A stretch of DNA of 14,580 nt. It comes from Desulfobacteraceae bacterium. GTDB lineage: Bacteria; Desulfobacterota; Desulfobacteria; Desulfobacterales; UBA11574. The translations under genes and the position numbers were made by a program. Where the stretch lies: NCBI GenBank assembly GCA_002868985.1, contig PKTV01000553.1, forward strand, positions 1 to 14,580, read 5' to 3'. Below are positions 1 to 7,222 of the stretch, piece after piece. The first letter of the stretch is position 1; each line of letters opens with the position of its first letter. The notes under the pieces are model-generated. The model had not been told where the DNA came from. It worked only from the letters and a program-made list of their open reading frames with translations, and did no database searches.

Positions 1-120
1 ACTCTGGATGAACTCAGAGAAAAGGCTCGCTTTGCAAGGATAAGCGCAGCAGGTATGCGTGAAAGACATGTTCATGATGTGATCATAACCAAGGAGGCAC
101 CCAATTATCGTCTTGACTAG
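1..120 (+). CDS. 3' end of an unrecognised protein (partial)
   Basis: Frame 1 is open from the window edge to a TAG stop at 118-120 and encodes the last 39 residues of a protein, ending KEAPNYRLD. The tail is charged ([10 protein letters not shown], then GMRERHVHD) with no membrane segment and no motif I can assign. Its sense reading and the sharp end at a hairpin element suggest a real gene rather than chance, but the visible part is too short to name a family. It lies on the same strand as dnaE, about 250 nt upstream. The stop codon itself forms the first bases of the inverted-repeat element that follows, so that element may serve as its transcript end. Confidence 0.55.
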   Translation, partial: TLDELREKARFARISAAGMRERHVHDVIITKEAPNYRLD

Positions 121-288
121 AAGCTATCTCAAAATAATCTTTTGGCCCAATTTCGGCGTTGGGCCCTCGTTTTAAGTCCTGGACATACTTGAGTATGTCT
201 GCGGGTTAAAACTCGGCCCCGCCTTTTTATCCCGCTGGGTTTTAGCGGGGGAGCTTGTACCAAAATCTTTATTTTGAGATAGCTTCTA
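118..288. repeat. Inverted-repeat element with cloverleaf-like folding
   Basis: Perfect 20-bp terminal arms lie at 118-137 and 269-288. Inside are three further hairpins: ggcccaa/ttgggcc at 144-150 and 159-165; a central stem with gacatact/agtatgtc at 182-189 and 192-199, extended by ttaa-rich flanks at about 168-175 and 206-215; and cccgct/agcggg at 231-236 and 244-249. The whole can fold as a four-stem cloverleaf. It encodes no transposase. The form fits a MITE- or REP-like non-autonomous intergenic repeat; a structured 3' end or terminator for the upstream gene is also possible. A 75-codon open frame on the minus strand here is a by-product of the repeat. Confidence 0.8.
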
Positions 289-367
289 TTGTCTCTTTTT
301 TCTGATCCTTGGTTTCTAACCCTCTTAAACTTACAAGACATTACGCAAAATAGCACACGTTAATACA

Positions 368-3300
368 ATGACAGAGACATCATCCCACTTTGTTCATCTT
401 CATGTCCATACCCAGTACAGTCTTTTAGATGGTGCTATCCGCATCGATCGCTTGTTAAAGCGTGTCGCCGATTTTGACATGGACACTGTGGCGATTACCG
501 ATCACGGCACCATGTTCGGGGCGATCGAGTTTTATGAAAAGGCCAAAAAAGCCGGAATAAAACCGATTATCGGTTGTGAATGTTATTTGGCGCCCAGACG
601 TCATACCGACAAAACCCCCCTTGATAAAAGCGGACTTTCACATATCATCCTTCTGGCGAAAAATCAGGAAGGATATCGAAATTTATGTAAACTGGCGGCC
701 ATTGCCCAGCTTCATGGATTTTATTACAAACCCCGCATCGATAAAGAACTTCTAAAACACCACAGCAAAGGGCTTATCGGCCTGTCAGCATGTCTTAACG
801 GTGAAGTTCCAAGGCTGATTCAGGAAGGTCGAATCGATAAGGCTGATGAAGCTGCGCGTGATTACCTTAATGTTTTTGGTGAAGGGAATTTCTTTCTGGA
901 AGTTCAAAACAACGGTATCGATATTCAGGAGGCGGTCAACCGAGCACTTTTGGATATGAGTCAAAGACTTTCCATTGGGCTGGTTGCTTCGAACGATTGT
1001 CATTATCTCGACAAAGAGGATGTCCGTGCCCACGATGTCCTGTTATGCGTTCAGACCGGAAAGACGGTTCATGATACGGATCGTCTCAAATTCAGAACCG
1101 ATCAACTCTATCTGAAATCTAAAGTGGAGATGTATGACGCCTTTAAGGATTATCCGGGGGCACTTGAGAACTCCGTGGATATCGCCAGGCGCTGCAACCT
1201 GGAATTCGACGTTAAATCCTATCACTTTCCGAAATTTGATGTTTCATCAGACCATACTGCGGACGAGATTTTCGAGCAAAAGGTCAGGGATGGATTTAAA
1301 ACCATCATGGAAAGGGTAAAAAACAAGCACCCAAATACCGATGAGAAGCTTTATAATGATCGAATTGAAAATGAAATCGATGTCATTAAAAGCATGGATT
1401 TTTCGGGCTATTTTTTGATTGTGGCCGATTTTATTCACTATGCCAAAAACAACGGTATTCCTGTTGGACCCGGAAGAGGATCGGCTGCCGGAAGTCTTGT
1501 GGCCTATTCTCTTGGAATTACCGATCTGGATCCCATCGAGCATGGTCTTATTTTTGAACGCTTTCTCAATCCTGCCCGCAAAAGCATGCCGGACATTGAT
1601 GTCGACTTTTGTATCAACGGCAGAGAGGATGTCTTTAAATATGTGGTTGAAAAGTATGGGGGGGGAGATTATGTCGCCCAGATCATCACATTCGGAAAAC
1701 TGAAAACCCGGGCCGTCATTCGTGATGTCGGCCGTGCTTTGGATATACCCCTTAGTGAAGTGGATGCCATCGCTAAAATGGTGCCCGATGTGTTGAACAT
1801 CGGTCTTGATGATGCCCTCGAACAGGAGCCCCGGCTCAAAGATCTGGCAAAAAAGAAGCCCGAAATTGCCGATCTTATCAGTGTTTGCCGCGTATTGGAA
1901 GGGCTTCCAAGACATGCTTCGACACATGCTGCGGGCGTTGTCATTGCAGACCGGCCGTTGGTGGAATATATGCCCCTTTATAAGGGTAAAAAAGGCGAGG
2001 TCGTCACCCAGTTCGACATGAAGTGTGTTGAAAAGATCGGCCTTGTCAAGTTTGATTTCTTGGGTCTTCGCAATTTAACTGTGATTGCAAATACCCTGAA
2101 CCTTATCGCAGCCCAAGGGGGTACACCTCCGGATCTTTCAAACCTCGATTTTAACGATGCCGACACATATCATCTGCTTGCTTCCGGTGAAACAACAGGC
2201 GTATTTCAGCTGGAAAGTTCGGGCATGAAAGATTTGTTGGTGAGACTAAAACCGGAAACCTTTGATGAAGTCATCGCACTGGTTGCGTTATACCGACCAG
2301 GCCCCTTAGACAGCGGAATGGTTGATGATTTTGTTGAACGAAAGCACGGGAAGAAATCGGTGGAATATATTGCTCCCCAGCTTGAACCGATTTTGAAAGA
2401 GACATACGGGGTTATCGTTTATCAGGAACAGGTGATGAAAATTGCCGGTGACCTGGCCAATTATTCCATGGCCGAGGCCGATGATCTTAGAAAGGCCATG
2501 GGGAAGAAAATCCCAGAGATTTTGGCCATGCATCGGGAACGTTTTATGCAAGGGGCGTCAGAAAACGGCATTCCATCCGACAAGGCCGGGAAGATATTTT
2601 ATCTCATGGAAAAGTTTGGGGGGTATGGATTCAACAAATCCCATAGTGCGGCATATGCGTTGATCGCCTATCAAACCGCTTTTTTAAAAGCGCATTTTCC
2701 GGTAGAGTTTATGGCCTCATTACTGACCAGTGAAATGCAATCGACAGACGGTGTTGTCAAATATATCGCTGAATGTCGCAGTCACGGTATTGAAGTATTG
2801 CCTCCGGACATCAATGACAGCGGGAAAGAGTTTACCGTCAAGGGTTCAAAGATAAGGTTCGGACTGGTTGCAGTGAAGAACGTTGGAGAAAATGCCATTG
2901 AAGCTATTATTGAGGCCCGGCATAATGGAAAATTTTTATCGTTGTTTGATTTCTGTGAACGAGTCGACCTGAAAAAAGTTAACAAACGTGTTGTTGAAGG
3001 CCTTATTAAATGTGGCGCATTTGATACCACGGGTAATTATCGTTCACAAATGATCGCATCGTTAGAGGACTGCATCGACTACGGACAACGCGTTCAACGG
3101 GAGAGAGCGGATCCTCAAATGGGGTTGTTCAATCTGACTGAAGAACAAAAAGTCTTTAACTTGCCGTCTATGCCCAAAATCGATGAGTGGGATGAAAAAG
3201 AGCTTTTAACCCTTGAAAAAGAATCACTTGGGTTCTATATCACCGGGCATCCATTAAGCAGATATGAAAATGTTCTGGAAAAGTTTACCAACACAAACTC

Positions 3301-3889
3301 GGTGACACTAAAAGAACAAAATGACGGTGATGCCATTCGGATCGGCGGTATGGTCAGAAAAAACAAAATCATAAAGACCAAAAAAGGCGATTTAATGGCT
3401 TTTGTTACACTTGAGGATTTGCATGGTGCGGTTGAAATTACCATCTTTTCATCGCTTTATTCAAAAGTGTATGATCTTTTGACAGATGATAGCGCCATCC
3501 TGGTTCGAGGATACCTTCAAAAGGAAGAAAATTCAGTAAAACTATTGGCGGATACCGTCATACCCATGGATAAAGTCGAGGAGATCTGGACGACAAGTAT
3601 TCAATTTAATCTTGACGTCTCCCGCACTGATAAAGCATTATTTGAAAAACTGAATACCGTATTCAAAAGACATCCAGGTTCCTGCAAGGCTTACATTCAC
3701 TTGATGAATCCTGAAAAAACAGAAACGATTATTGCCCTGTCCGACACCATAAGATTAAAGGCCGGTTCGTCACTCATTCGTGAGGTGAACCGGCTTGTGG
3801 GATACAATGCTGCTGAAACGGTTTGTCGTCCGGTTGAGTCTTCTTCAACATTCAATGGTAATAATGGAAAGAGGTGGCGAAAAAGATGA
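368..3889 (+). CDS. dnaE: DNA polymerase III alpha subunit (DnaE)
   Basis: Catalytic subunit of the replicative DNA polymerase, 1173 residues, close to the 1160 of E. coli DnaE. An N-terminal PHP domain (about 8-290) opens with HLHVH at 10-14 and keeps likely metal ligands: D45/H46, E71, H92, C142 and D210/H212. The polymerase core has the palm motif GPGRGSAAGS, the catalytic aspartates in PDIDVDF (D409, D411) and the third in KFDFLGL (D563), which line up with E. coli D401, D403 and D555. YRPGPLDSGMV and FGGYGFNKSHSAAYA mark the fingers. QMGLF at 917-921 fits the internal beta-clamp-binding consensus QxxLF at nearly the E. coli position, and an OB fold follows (about 985-1060). It is the DnaE1 type, not PolC or DnaE2. 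The ATG at 368 gives the standard N-terminus but has no clear Shine-Dalgarno sequence. It stands alone, bracketed by two hairpin elements. Confidence 0.98.
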   Translation: MTETSSHFVHLHVHTQYSLLDGAIRIDRLLKRVADFDMDTVAITDHGTMFGAIEFYEKAKKAGIKPIIGCECYLAPRRHTDKTPLDKSGLSHIILLAKNQEGYRNLCKLAAIAQLHGFYYKPRIDKELLKHHSKGLIGLSACLNGEVPRLIQEGRIDKADEAARDYLNVFGEGNFFLEVQNNGIDIQEAVNRALLDMSQRLSIGLVASNDCHYLDKEDVRAHDVLLCVQTGKTVHDTDRLKFRTDQLYLKSKVEMYDAFKDYPGALENSVDIARRCNLEFDVKSYHFPKFDVSSDHTADEIFEQKVRDGFKTIMERVKNKHPNTDEKLYNDRIENEIDVIKSMDFSGYFLIVADFIHYAKNNGIPVGPGRGSAAGSLVAYSLGITDLDPIEHGLIFERFLNPARKSMPDIDVDFCINGREDVFKYVVEKYGGGDYVAQIITFGKLKTRAVIRDVGRALDIPLSEVDAIAKMVPDVLNIGLDDALEQEPRLKDLAKKKPEIADLISVCRVLEGLPRHASTHAAGVVIADRPLVEYMPLYKGKKGEVVTQFDMKCVEKIGLVKFDFLGLRNLTVIANTLNLIAAQGGTPPDLSNLDFNDADTYHLLASGETTGVFQLESSGMKDLLVRLKPETFDEVIALVALYRPGPLDSGMVDDFVERKHGKKSVEYIAPQLEPILKETYGVIVYQEQVMKIAGDLANYSMAEADDLRKAMGKKIPEILAMHRERFMQGASENGIPSDKAGKIFYLMEKFGGYGFNKSHSAAYALIAYQTAFLKAHFPVEFMASLLTSEMQSTDGVVKYIAECRSHGIEVLPPDINDSGKEFTVKGSKIRFGLVAVKNVGENAIEAIIEARHNGKFLSLFDFCERVDLKKVNKRVVEGLIKCGAFDTTGNYRSQMIASLEDCIDYGQRVQRERADPQMGLFNLTEEQKVFNLPSMPKIDEWDEKELLTLEKESLGFYITGHPLSRYENVLEKFTNTNSVTLKEQNDGDAIRIGGMVRKNKIIKTKKGDLMAFVTLEDLHGAVEITIFSSLYSKVYDLLTDDSAILVRGYLQKEENSVKLLADTVIPMDKVEEIWTTSIQFNLDVSRTDKALFEKLNTVFKRHPGSCKAYIHLMNPEKTETIIALSDTIRLKAGSSLIREVNRLVGYNAAETVCRPVESSSTFNGNNGKRWRKR

Positions 3890-4013
3890 CCTAAATTGAG
3901 CGATTGCCGATTTTACCGGATCTGCTGCGTTATGAGACATATGCAGTAGCAAACTACGGCTGTATGTCTCATGCCTTGCATCTCCAGCAAACTCGACAAT
4001 CGCTCAACTTAGG
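3890..4013. repeat. Long imperfect hairpin element after dnaE
   Basis: Outer arms at 3890-3909 and 3994-4013 match at 18 of 20 positions (core ttgagcgattg / caatcgctcaa). An inner perfect pair, tgagacata/tatgtctca, starts near 3932 and closes at about 3971, with further pairing between and a short loop around caaacta. Almost all of the roughly 124 nt can fold as one long hairpin. The element starts at the first base after the dnaE stop codon. It differs in sequence from the element at 118-288 but has the same design. It is probably a dispersed REP/MITE-like repeat that may also end or protect the dnaE transcript. The T-run expected of a simple intrinsic terminator is missing. Confidence 0.75.
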
Positions 4014-4070
4014 GATGAATATTCTAACAGCGATTTGAGTTTAAAATAAGAAAGGGATAATTTAACCGCA

Positions 4071-5213
4071 ATGAAAGTGCCTTTGCTAGATTTAAAAGAA
4101 CAGTATAAAACCATAAAAAAAGAAGTCTTGGAAACTGCTGAAGAACTTTTTGAAAGTCAATATTTTATCTTAGGACCCAGGGTGGCGTCTTTAGAAAAAG
4201 AGATTGCCGATTATTGTTTTTCAAAGCATGCTGTCGGTGTCTCGTCCGGGACAGATGCCCTTTTGATTTCTTTGATGACAATGGATATCGGTGTTAAGGA
4301 CACGGTGATCACCACGCCGTATACCTTTTTTGCCACAGCAGGAAGTATTGCCCGAACCGGTGCCAGGCCGATTTTTGTCGATATTGATCCCAAAACATAT
4401 AACATTTCTCCGGAGTGCCTTGAAGACGCTATCGATTCCATGCCCCGAACAGAACGTGAGAGGCTCAAGGCAGTCATTCCCGTTCATCTATACGGACAGT
4501 GCGCTGATATGGCGCCGATTTTGGAGATATGCGAAAAGTACGATCTTGTTGTTATTGAAGATGCGGCCCAGGCCATCGGGTCGGAATACAGAGGAAAGCG
4601 GGCGGGGTCCATGGGGGATTTCGGTTGCTTTTCATTTTTTCCTTCCAAAAACCTGGGCGCTTTTGGGGATGGCGGCATGGTCACGACAAATTCAAACGAT
4701 TTCTATGGCAAATTATGTACGCTTCGGGCACATGGTTCGCACCCCAAGTATTATCATAAAATTATCGGTGGAAACTTCAGGTTGGATGCATTTCAAGCAG
4801 CTGTGGTTTCCATAAAGCTGAAACATCTTGACCAATGGACAAAAGCCCGTCAGAACAACGCCGAAAATTACAGAGCGCTTTTTAAACATGCAGATATGGA
4901 AGATGTGGTTGAGCTTCCGTATGAAAAAGAAGATCGCCATATCTATAATCAGTTTGTGATCCGTGTAAAGGAAAGAAGGGATGACCTTCGCCGGTTTTTA
5001 AATGATGCCGGAATCGGGACGGAAGTGTATTATCCGGTTCCCATGCATCTCCAGGCCTGCTTTTCTGATTTGAATTATAAAAAAGGTGATTTTCCTGCAG
5101 CTGAACATGCGGCCTTGCATACGTTGGCCCTACCCATATATCCTGAACTTTCAGATGATCAGATAGAGTACGTGGTGGAGAAGATAAAAGCGTTCTATCT
5201 GAAGAAAAACTAA
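4071..5213 (+). CDS. DegT/DnrJ/EryC1/StrS-family PLP-dependent aminotransferase
   Basis: A 380-residue cytoplasmic PLP enzyme of the sugar aminotransferase family (fold type I). Members usually transfer an amino group, often from glutamate, to a nucleotide-linked keto-sugar for O-antigen, glycan or antibiotic-sugar synthesis. Visible signatures are the N-terminal VPLLDLKEQY, the cofactor loop SSGTDAL, D164 in EDAAQAIGSEY (pyridine-nitrogen contact), the Schiff-base lysine K193 in FFPSKNLGAFGDGG, and NFRLDAFQAA at 235-244, typical of the family. Length is normal. A purine-rich AAAGGG lies about 14 nt before the ATG, a rather long spacing. No sugar epimerase, dehydratase or glycosyltransferase is next to it, so the substrate cannot be told from context. 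It follows the hairpin element after dnaE by 57 nt and faces HMG-CoA lyase. Confidence 0.93.
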   Translation: MKVPLLDLKEQYKTIKKEVLETAEELFESQYFILGPRVASLEKEIADYCFSKHAVGVSSGTDALLISLMTMDIGVKDTVITTPYTFFATAGSIARTGARPIFVDIDPKTYNISPECLEDAIDSMPRTERERLKAVIPVHLYGQCADMAPILEICEKYDLVVIEDAAQAIGSEYRGKRAGSMGDFGCFSFFPSKNLGAFGDGGMVTTNSNDFYGKLCTLRAHGSHPKYYHKIIGGNFRLDAFQAAVVSIKLKHLDQWTKARQNNAENYRALFKHADMEDVVELPYEKEDRHIYNQFVIRVKERRDDLRRFLNDAGIGTEVYYPVPMHLQACFSDLNYKKGDFPAAEHAALHTLALPIYPELSDDQIEYVVEKIKAFYLKKN

Positions 5214-5264
5214 AATTCCTTACATGTAATGTCTACTACCTGCCTGGAATTAGTCAGACTTATC

Positions 5265-5312
5265 GCAGATTTTTCGGGCGGATGATATTTTTATCTTATG
5301 GCAAATATCTGC
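5265..5312. terminator. Weak stem-loop between convergent genes
   Basis: Arms gcagattttt (5265-5274) and aaatatctgc (5303-5312) pair at 9 of 10 positions around a 28-nt loop, in the 156-nt gap between the convergent aminotransferase and HMG-CoA lyase genes. The position suits a bidirectional terminator, but the loop is large and no clean T-run follows on either strand, so the assignment is tentative. Confidence 0.22.
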
Positions 5313-5369
5313 AGGCTATTCGAATGTCTCCCATGCCACATAAATTCTTTTTGTGAATATCCTTCAAGA

Positions 5370-6260
5370 TCAAAGCAGTCGGTACATCTTACCTGTAAGG
5401 TCACGCCCCAGTAGGCGGCTCAGCTTGCGCGACTCTGCAGCTACCTTGGCATAATCAATTCCGGTGGCAACATTCAGACTGTTTAACAAATGGATGGTGT
5501 CCTCGGTAGCTATATTCCCTGCTGCGCCGTCAACAAAAGGGCATCCGCCCAAGCCCCCCAGTGAGGTGTCAAAATGTGCAATCCCCATTTCTAATGCGGT
5601 CATCAGATTGACCAAGCCCATACCACGGGTGTCATGCAAGTGCAGCCCAACCGGAACATCACCTGCCATAGGCAAAATTGCCGCCAGATTTTGACGCACG
5701 GCCGGTGGTGTGGCCATCCCCGTGGTATCCGCCAGTATAAGCCGGTCCACGCCTTTGTTCAGGAGTTTCTCGGCCAGGCGCTGCACTTGAAATACTTCGA
5801 TTTCGCATTCATGCACACATCCAAAGCTGCACTGAATGCTGCCGCGTACTTTGCGGCCTTCCTGCTGGGCTAAATCAATCATGGCGTCTGCTTCCGCCAG
5901 GGCCTCGTCAACCGACATGCAGCTGTTGCTTAGGCTTTGCTCTTCACTGGCCGAAAGCGACACTTCGATCCACTGAATCGGTGTACGACAGGCGCGTTCC
6001 ATCCCCTTGAGATTGAGGGTCAAGGCGCTAAATGCAACCGTATCCCTTGGCGGCAAAGCGTCAATTACAGCTTCGGCATCAGCCATTTGCGGCACCTTGC
6101 CGGGATGAACAAAAGATGCCACTTGAATGGCACTCACCTCGGCTTTCACCAAGCCGTTAATCAGTCGTGTTTTTTGATCAGTGGACAGAACCTGTTTTTC
6201 CATTTGCAGCCCGTCGCGCGGACCGACTTCCGTGATGAAGACGTGTTTAGGATATACCAT
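5370..6260 (-). CDS. Hydroxymethylglutaryl-CoA lyase (DRE-TIM metallolyase family)
   Basis: A 296-residue TIM-barrel lyase that should cleave HMG-CoA to acetoacetate and acetyl-CoA, the last step of leucine breakdown, in the cytoplasm with a divalent metal. EVGPRDGLQ at 11-19 holds R15 and D16 of the active site. SFVHP at 49-53, the metal-binding pair H207/H209 in GLHLHDTRGMG, the family signature GGLGGCPF at 235-242 with catalytic C240, and N249 in GAAGNIATED are all present. Length matches bacterial HMG-CoA lyases. The ATG is supported by AAGGAAG on the minus strand (6268-6274), 7 nt upstream. No acyl-CoA dehydrogenase, carboxylase or CoA-transferase partner is next to it, so the pathway is inferred from family alone. 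A related acyl-CoA lyase acting on a different substrate cannot be ruled out. Confidence 0.93.
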   Translation of the reverse strand: MVYPKHVFITEVGPRDGLQMEKQVLSTDQKTRLINGLVKAEVSAIQVASFVHPGKVPQMADAEAVIDALPPRDTVAFSALTLNLKGMERACRTPIQWIEVSLSASEEQSLSNSCMSVDEALAEADAMIDLAQQEGRKVRGSIQCSFGCVHECEIEVFQVQRLAEKLLNKGVDRLILADTTGMATPPAVRQNLAAILPMAGDVPVGLHLHDTRGMGLVNLMTALEMGIAHFDTSLGGLGGCPFVDGAAGNIATEDTIHLLNSLNVATGIDYAKVAAESRKLSRLLGRDLTGKMYRLL

Positions 6261-6278
6261 GGTTGATCTTCCTTTGTA

Positions 6279-6404
6279 TCACCGCACCGCTAAAACCTGC
6301 GCCCGGTTGAATTCGTTGTCAGACGCTTCAATATAATCATGATTTCTATCCTTGGCCAGTACAACCGTGTGGGTCATCGTGGGATTTATTATTCTGATGG
6401 CCAT
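6279..6404 (-). other. Short open frame or gene remnant just upstream of HMG-CoA lyase
   Basis: An ATG-started frame of 41 residues (MAIRIINPTMTHTVVLAKD at its start) ends in TGA only 18 nt before the lyase start, leaving just the lyase ribosome binding site between. The frame stays open for about 20 more codons upstream (FNEEYVFSYYPIRL) to a TAA. A second short frame, shifted by one, overlaps the upstream part. This could be the decayed 3' end of a former operon partner or a small real protein; I recognise no family. No clear Shine-Dalgarno precedes the ATG. Confidence 0.22.
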
Positions 6405-6593
6405 GCACAATCTGATCGGATAATACGAAAAGACGTATTCTTCATTAAATTTTCCGGCAAGTGCATTCCCTTAAGCTTTTCGTAACAGAGTAAAGCCTCT
6501 CTTTATTGGGACTATAGAGAGTTTTTTACAGCGGAGTCGATACCGTTAAAAATATTCCCAAAACACACATAATCTGCCCCAAAAAAACTACCG

Positions 6594-6711
6594 CTGCATG
6601 CAGACAAAGATTGACCGAGAATGTCAGAGACCATTTCAGGCCAGGTGAATTCAAGGACTGGCAAGACCACAAGACATCGCAGCTTGTCTGACATCTTTGT
6701 CTCGATTGCAT
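6594..6711. repeat. Imperfect inverted repeat (about 118 nt)
   Basis: agacaaagat at 6602-6611 is perfectly complementary to atctttgtct at 6693-6702. An inner pair, atgtcaga (6621-6628) and tctgacat (6687-6694), is also perfect. The two right arms overlap by 2 nt, so the pairs compete or stack. Weaker complementarity (tgca-type) extends outward on both sides. It encodes nothing convincing. It resembles in size the hairpin elements at 118-288 and 3890-4013 but differs in sequence. Confidence 0.45.
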
Positions 6712-6729
6712 ATCTGCAATTTTCAATAG

Positions 6730-6755
6730 GGCAAATCCTTTTTCAGGGGTTTGCC
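6730..6755. other. Short stem-loop
   Basis: ggcaaatcc (6730-6738) pairs with gggtttgcc (6747-6755), nine pairs including one T-G, around an 8-nt loop, followed by tttattgc on the plus strand. It looks terminator-like, but no gene precedes it on the plus strand and the T-run is short. The hairpin is flanked by the direct repeats tgcaattttcaatagg (6715-6730) and a related copy at 6761-6781. Confidence 0.3.
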
Positions 6756-6860
6756 TTTATTGCAATTTTGTAAGAAATAGGATATATGTAATTGAAATTG
6801 CGATACTTGGACTTGTGTTTATGGCAAGATATTCCAAAAAAGAAACAGATAATAATTTTT

Positions 6861-6883
6861 GTGATATCATATTACCGTATTAC
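6861..6883. promoter_or_regulatory. Copy C of a 23-nt near-palindromic motif
   Basis: This stretch begins gtgata, ends gtattac and matches the motif at 13288-13310 at 19 of 23 positions, with the same 16-nt spacing between the half-elements gtgata and gtat; both copies follow a T-run. It is about 340 nt upstream of the LssY-like pair. Its recurrence in every large gap around the lipoprotein cluster suggests a shared operator, though AT-rich chance similarity is not excluded. Confidence 0.3.
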
Positions 6884-7222
6884 AATTTCGCGTGAATTTA
6901 GGTATTTGCAAGGTATCTCAAAAAATTTTGGTTCGGTAATAGATCCAATTGAAACCCAATCTACAAAATCTACCAATTTCATATTGTGCAAGCACATCCA
7001 ACAAAATTTTAGTCTCTCCAGATTCCACCTTCAGGTATGAAAGACACAATTAAGCACCTTGAAAAAATCGTAATATTGCTATATACAGTTAACAGTATTG
7101 ATACTTGAGGGCTATGGCAAATAGTCTGCGATTGAGCTTTGAACTGATTCCCGAAAAATACGATATCCAAAATTTTATAGTCCAGATAAATGGATTGCTG
7201 CCTGGTTTGAAAGAATAGAAAG

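Larger units (their letters stand above)
6405..7222. other. Gene-poor AT-rich intergenic region between divergent genes
   Basis: This gap lies between HMG-CoA lyase (minus) and the first LssY-like lipoprotein (plus), so it must hold promoters for both. It contains an imperfect inverted repeat (6594-6711), a short hairpin (6730-6755) and a motif shared with other gaps (6861-6883). Open frames here, including 6792-7040, have low-complexity, isoleucine-rich translations and no convincing start. A 34-codon frame at 7114-7218 ends 4 nt before the lipoprotein start and could be a leader peptide, but only GAGG at a 3-nt spacing precedes it. I could not identify a confident promoter. Confidence 0.5.

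Noticed and set aside
129..356. 75-codon open frame on the minus strand before dnaE
   Set aside because: It lies almost wholly over the inverted-repeat element, has a basic low-quality translation and no ribosome site.
5370..6260. Arginine in HDTRG where the human HMG-CoA lyase has HDTYG, considered as a missing key residue
   Set aside because: Arginine at this position is, as I recall, common in bacterial HMG-CoA lyases; all catalytic residues are present.
6792..7040. 82-codon plus-strand frame in the gap before the LssY-like pair
   Set aside because: It is isoleucine-rich and AT-driven, without a credible start or ribosome site, and overlaps the shared 23-nt motif.
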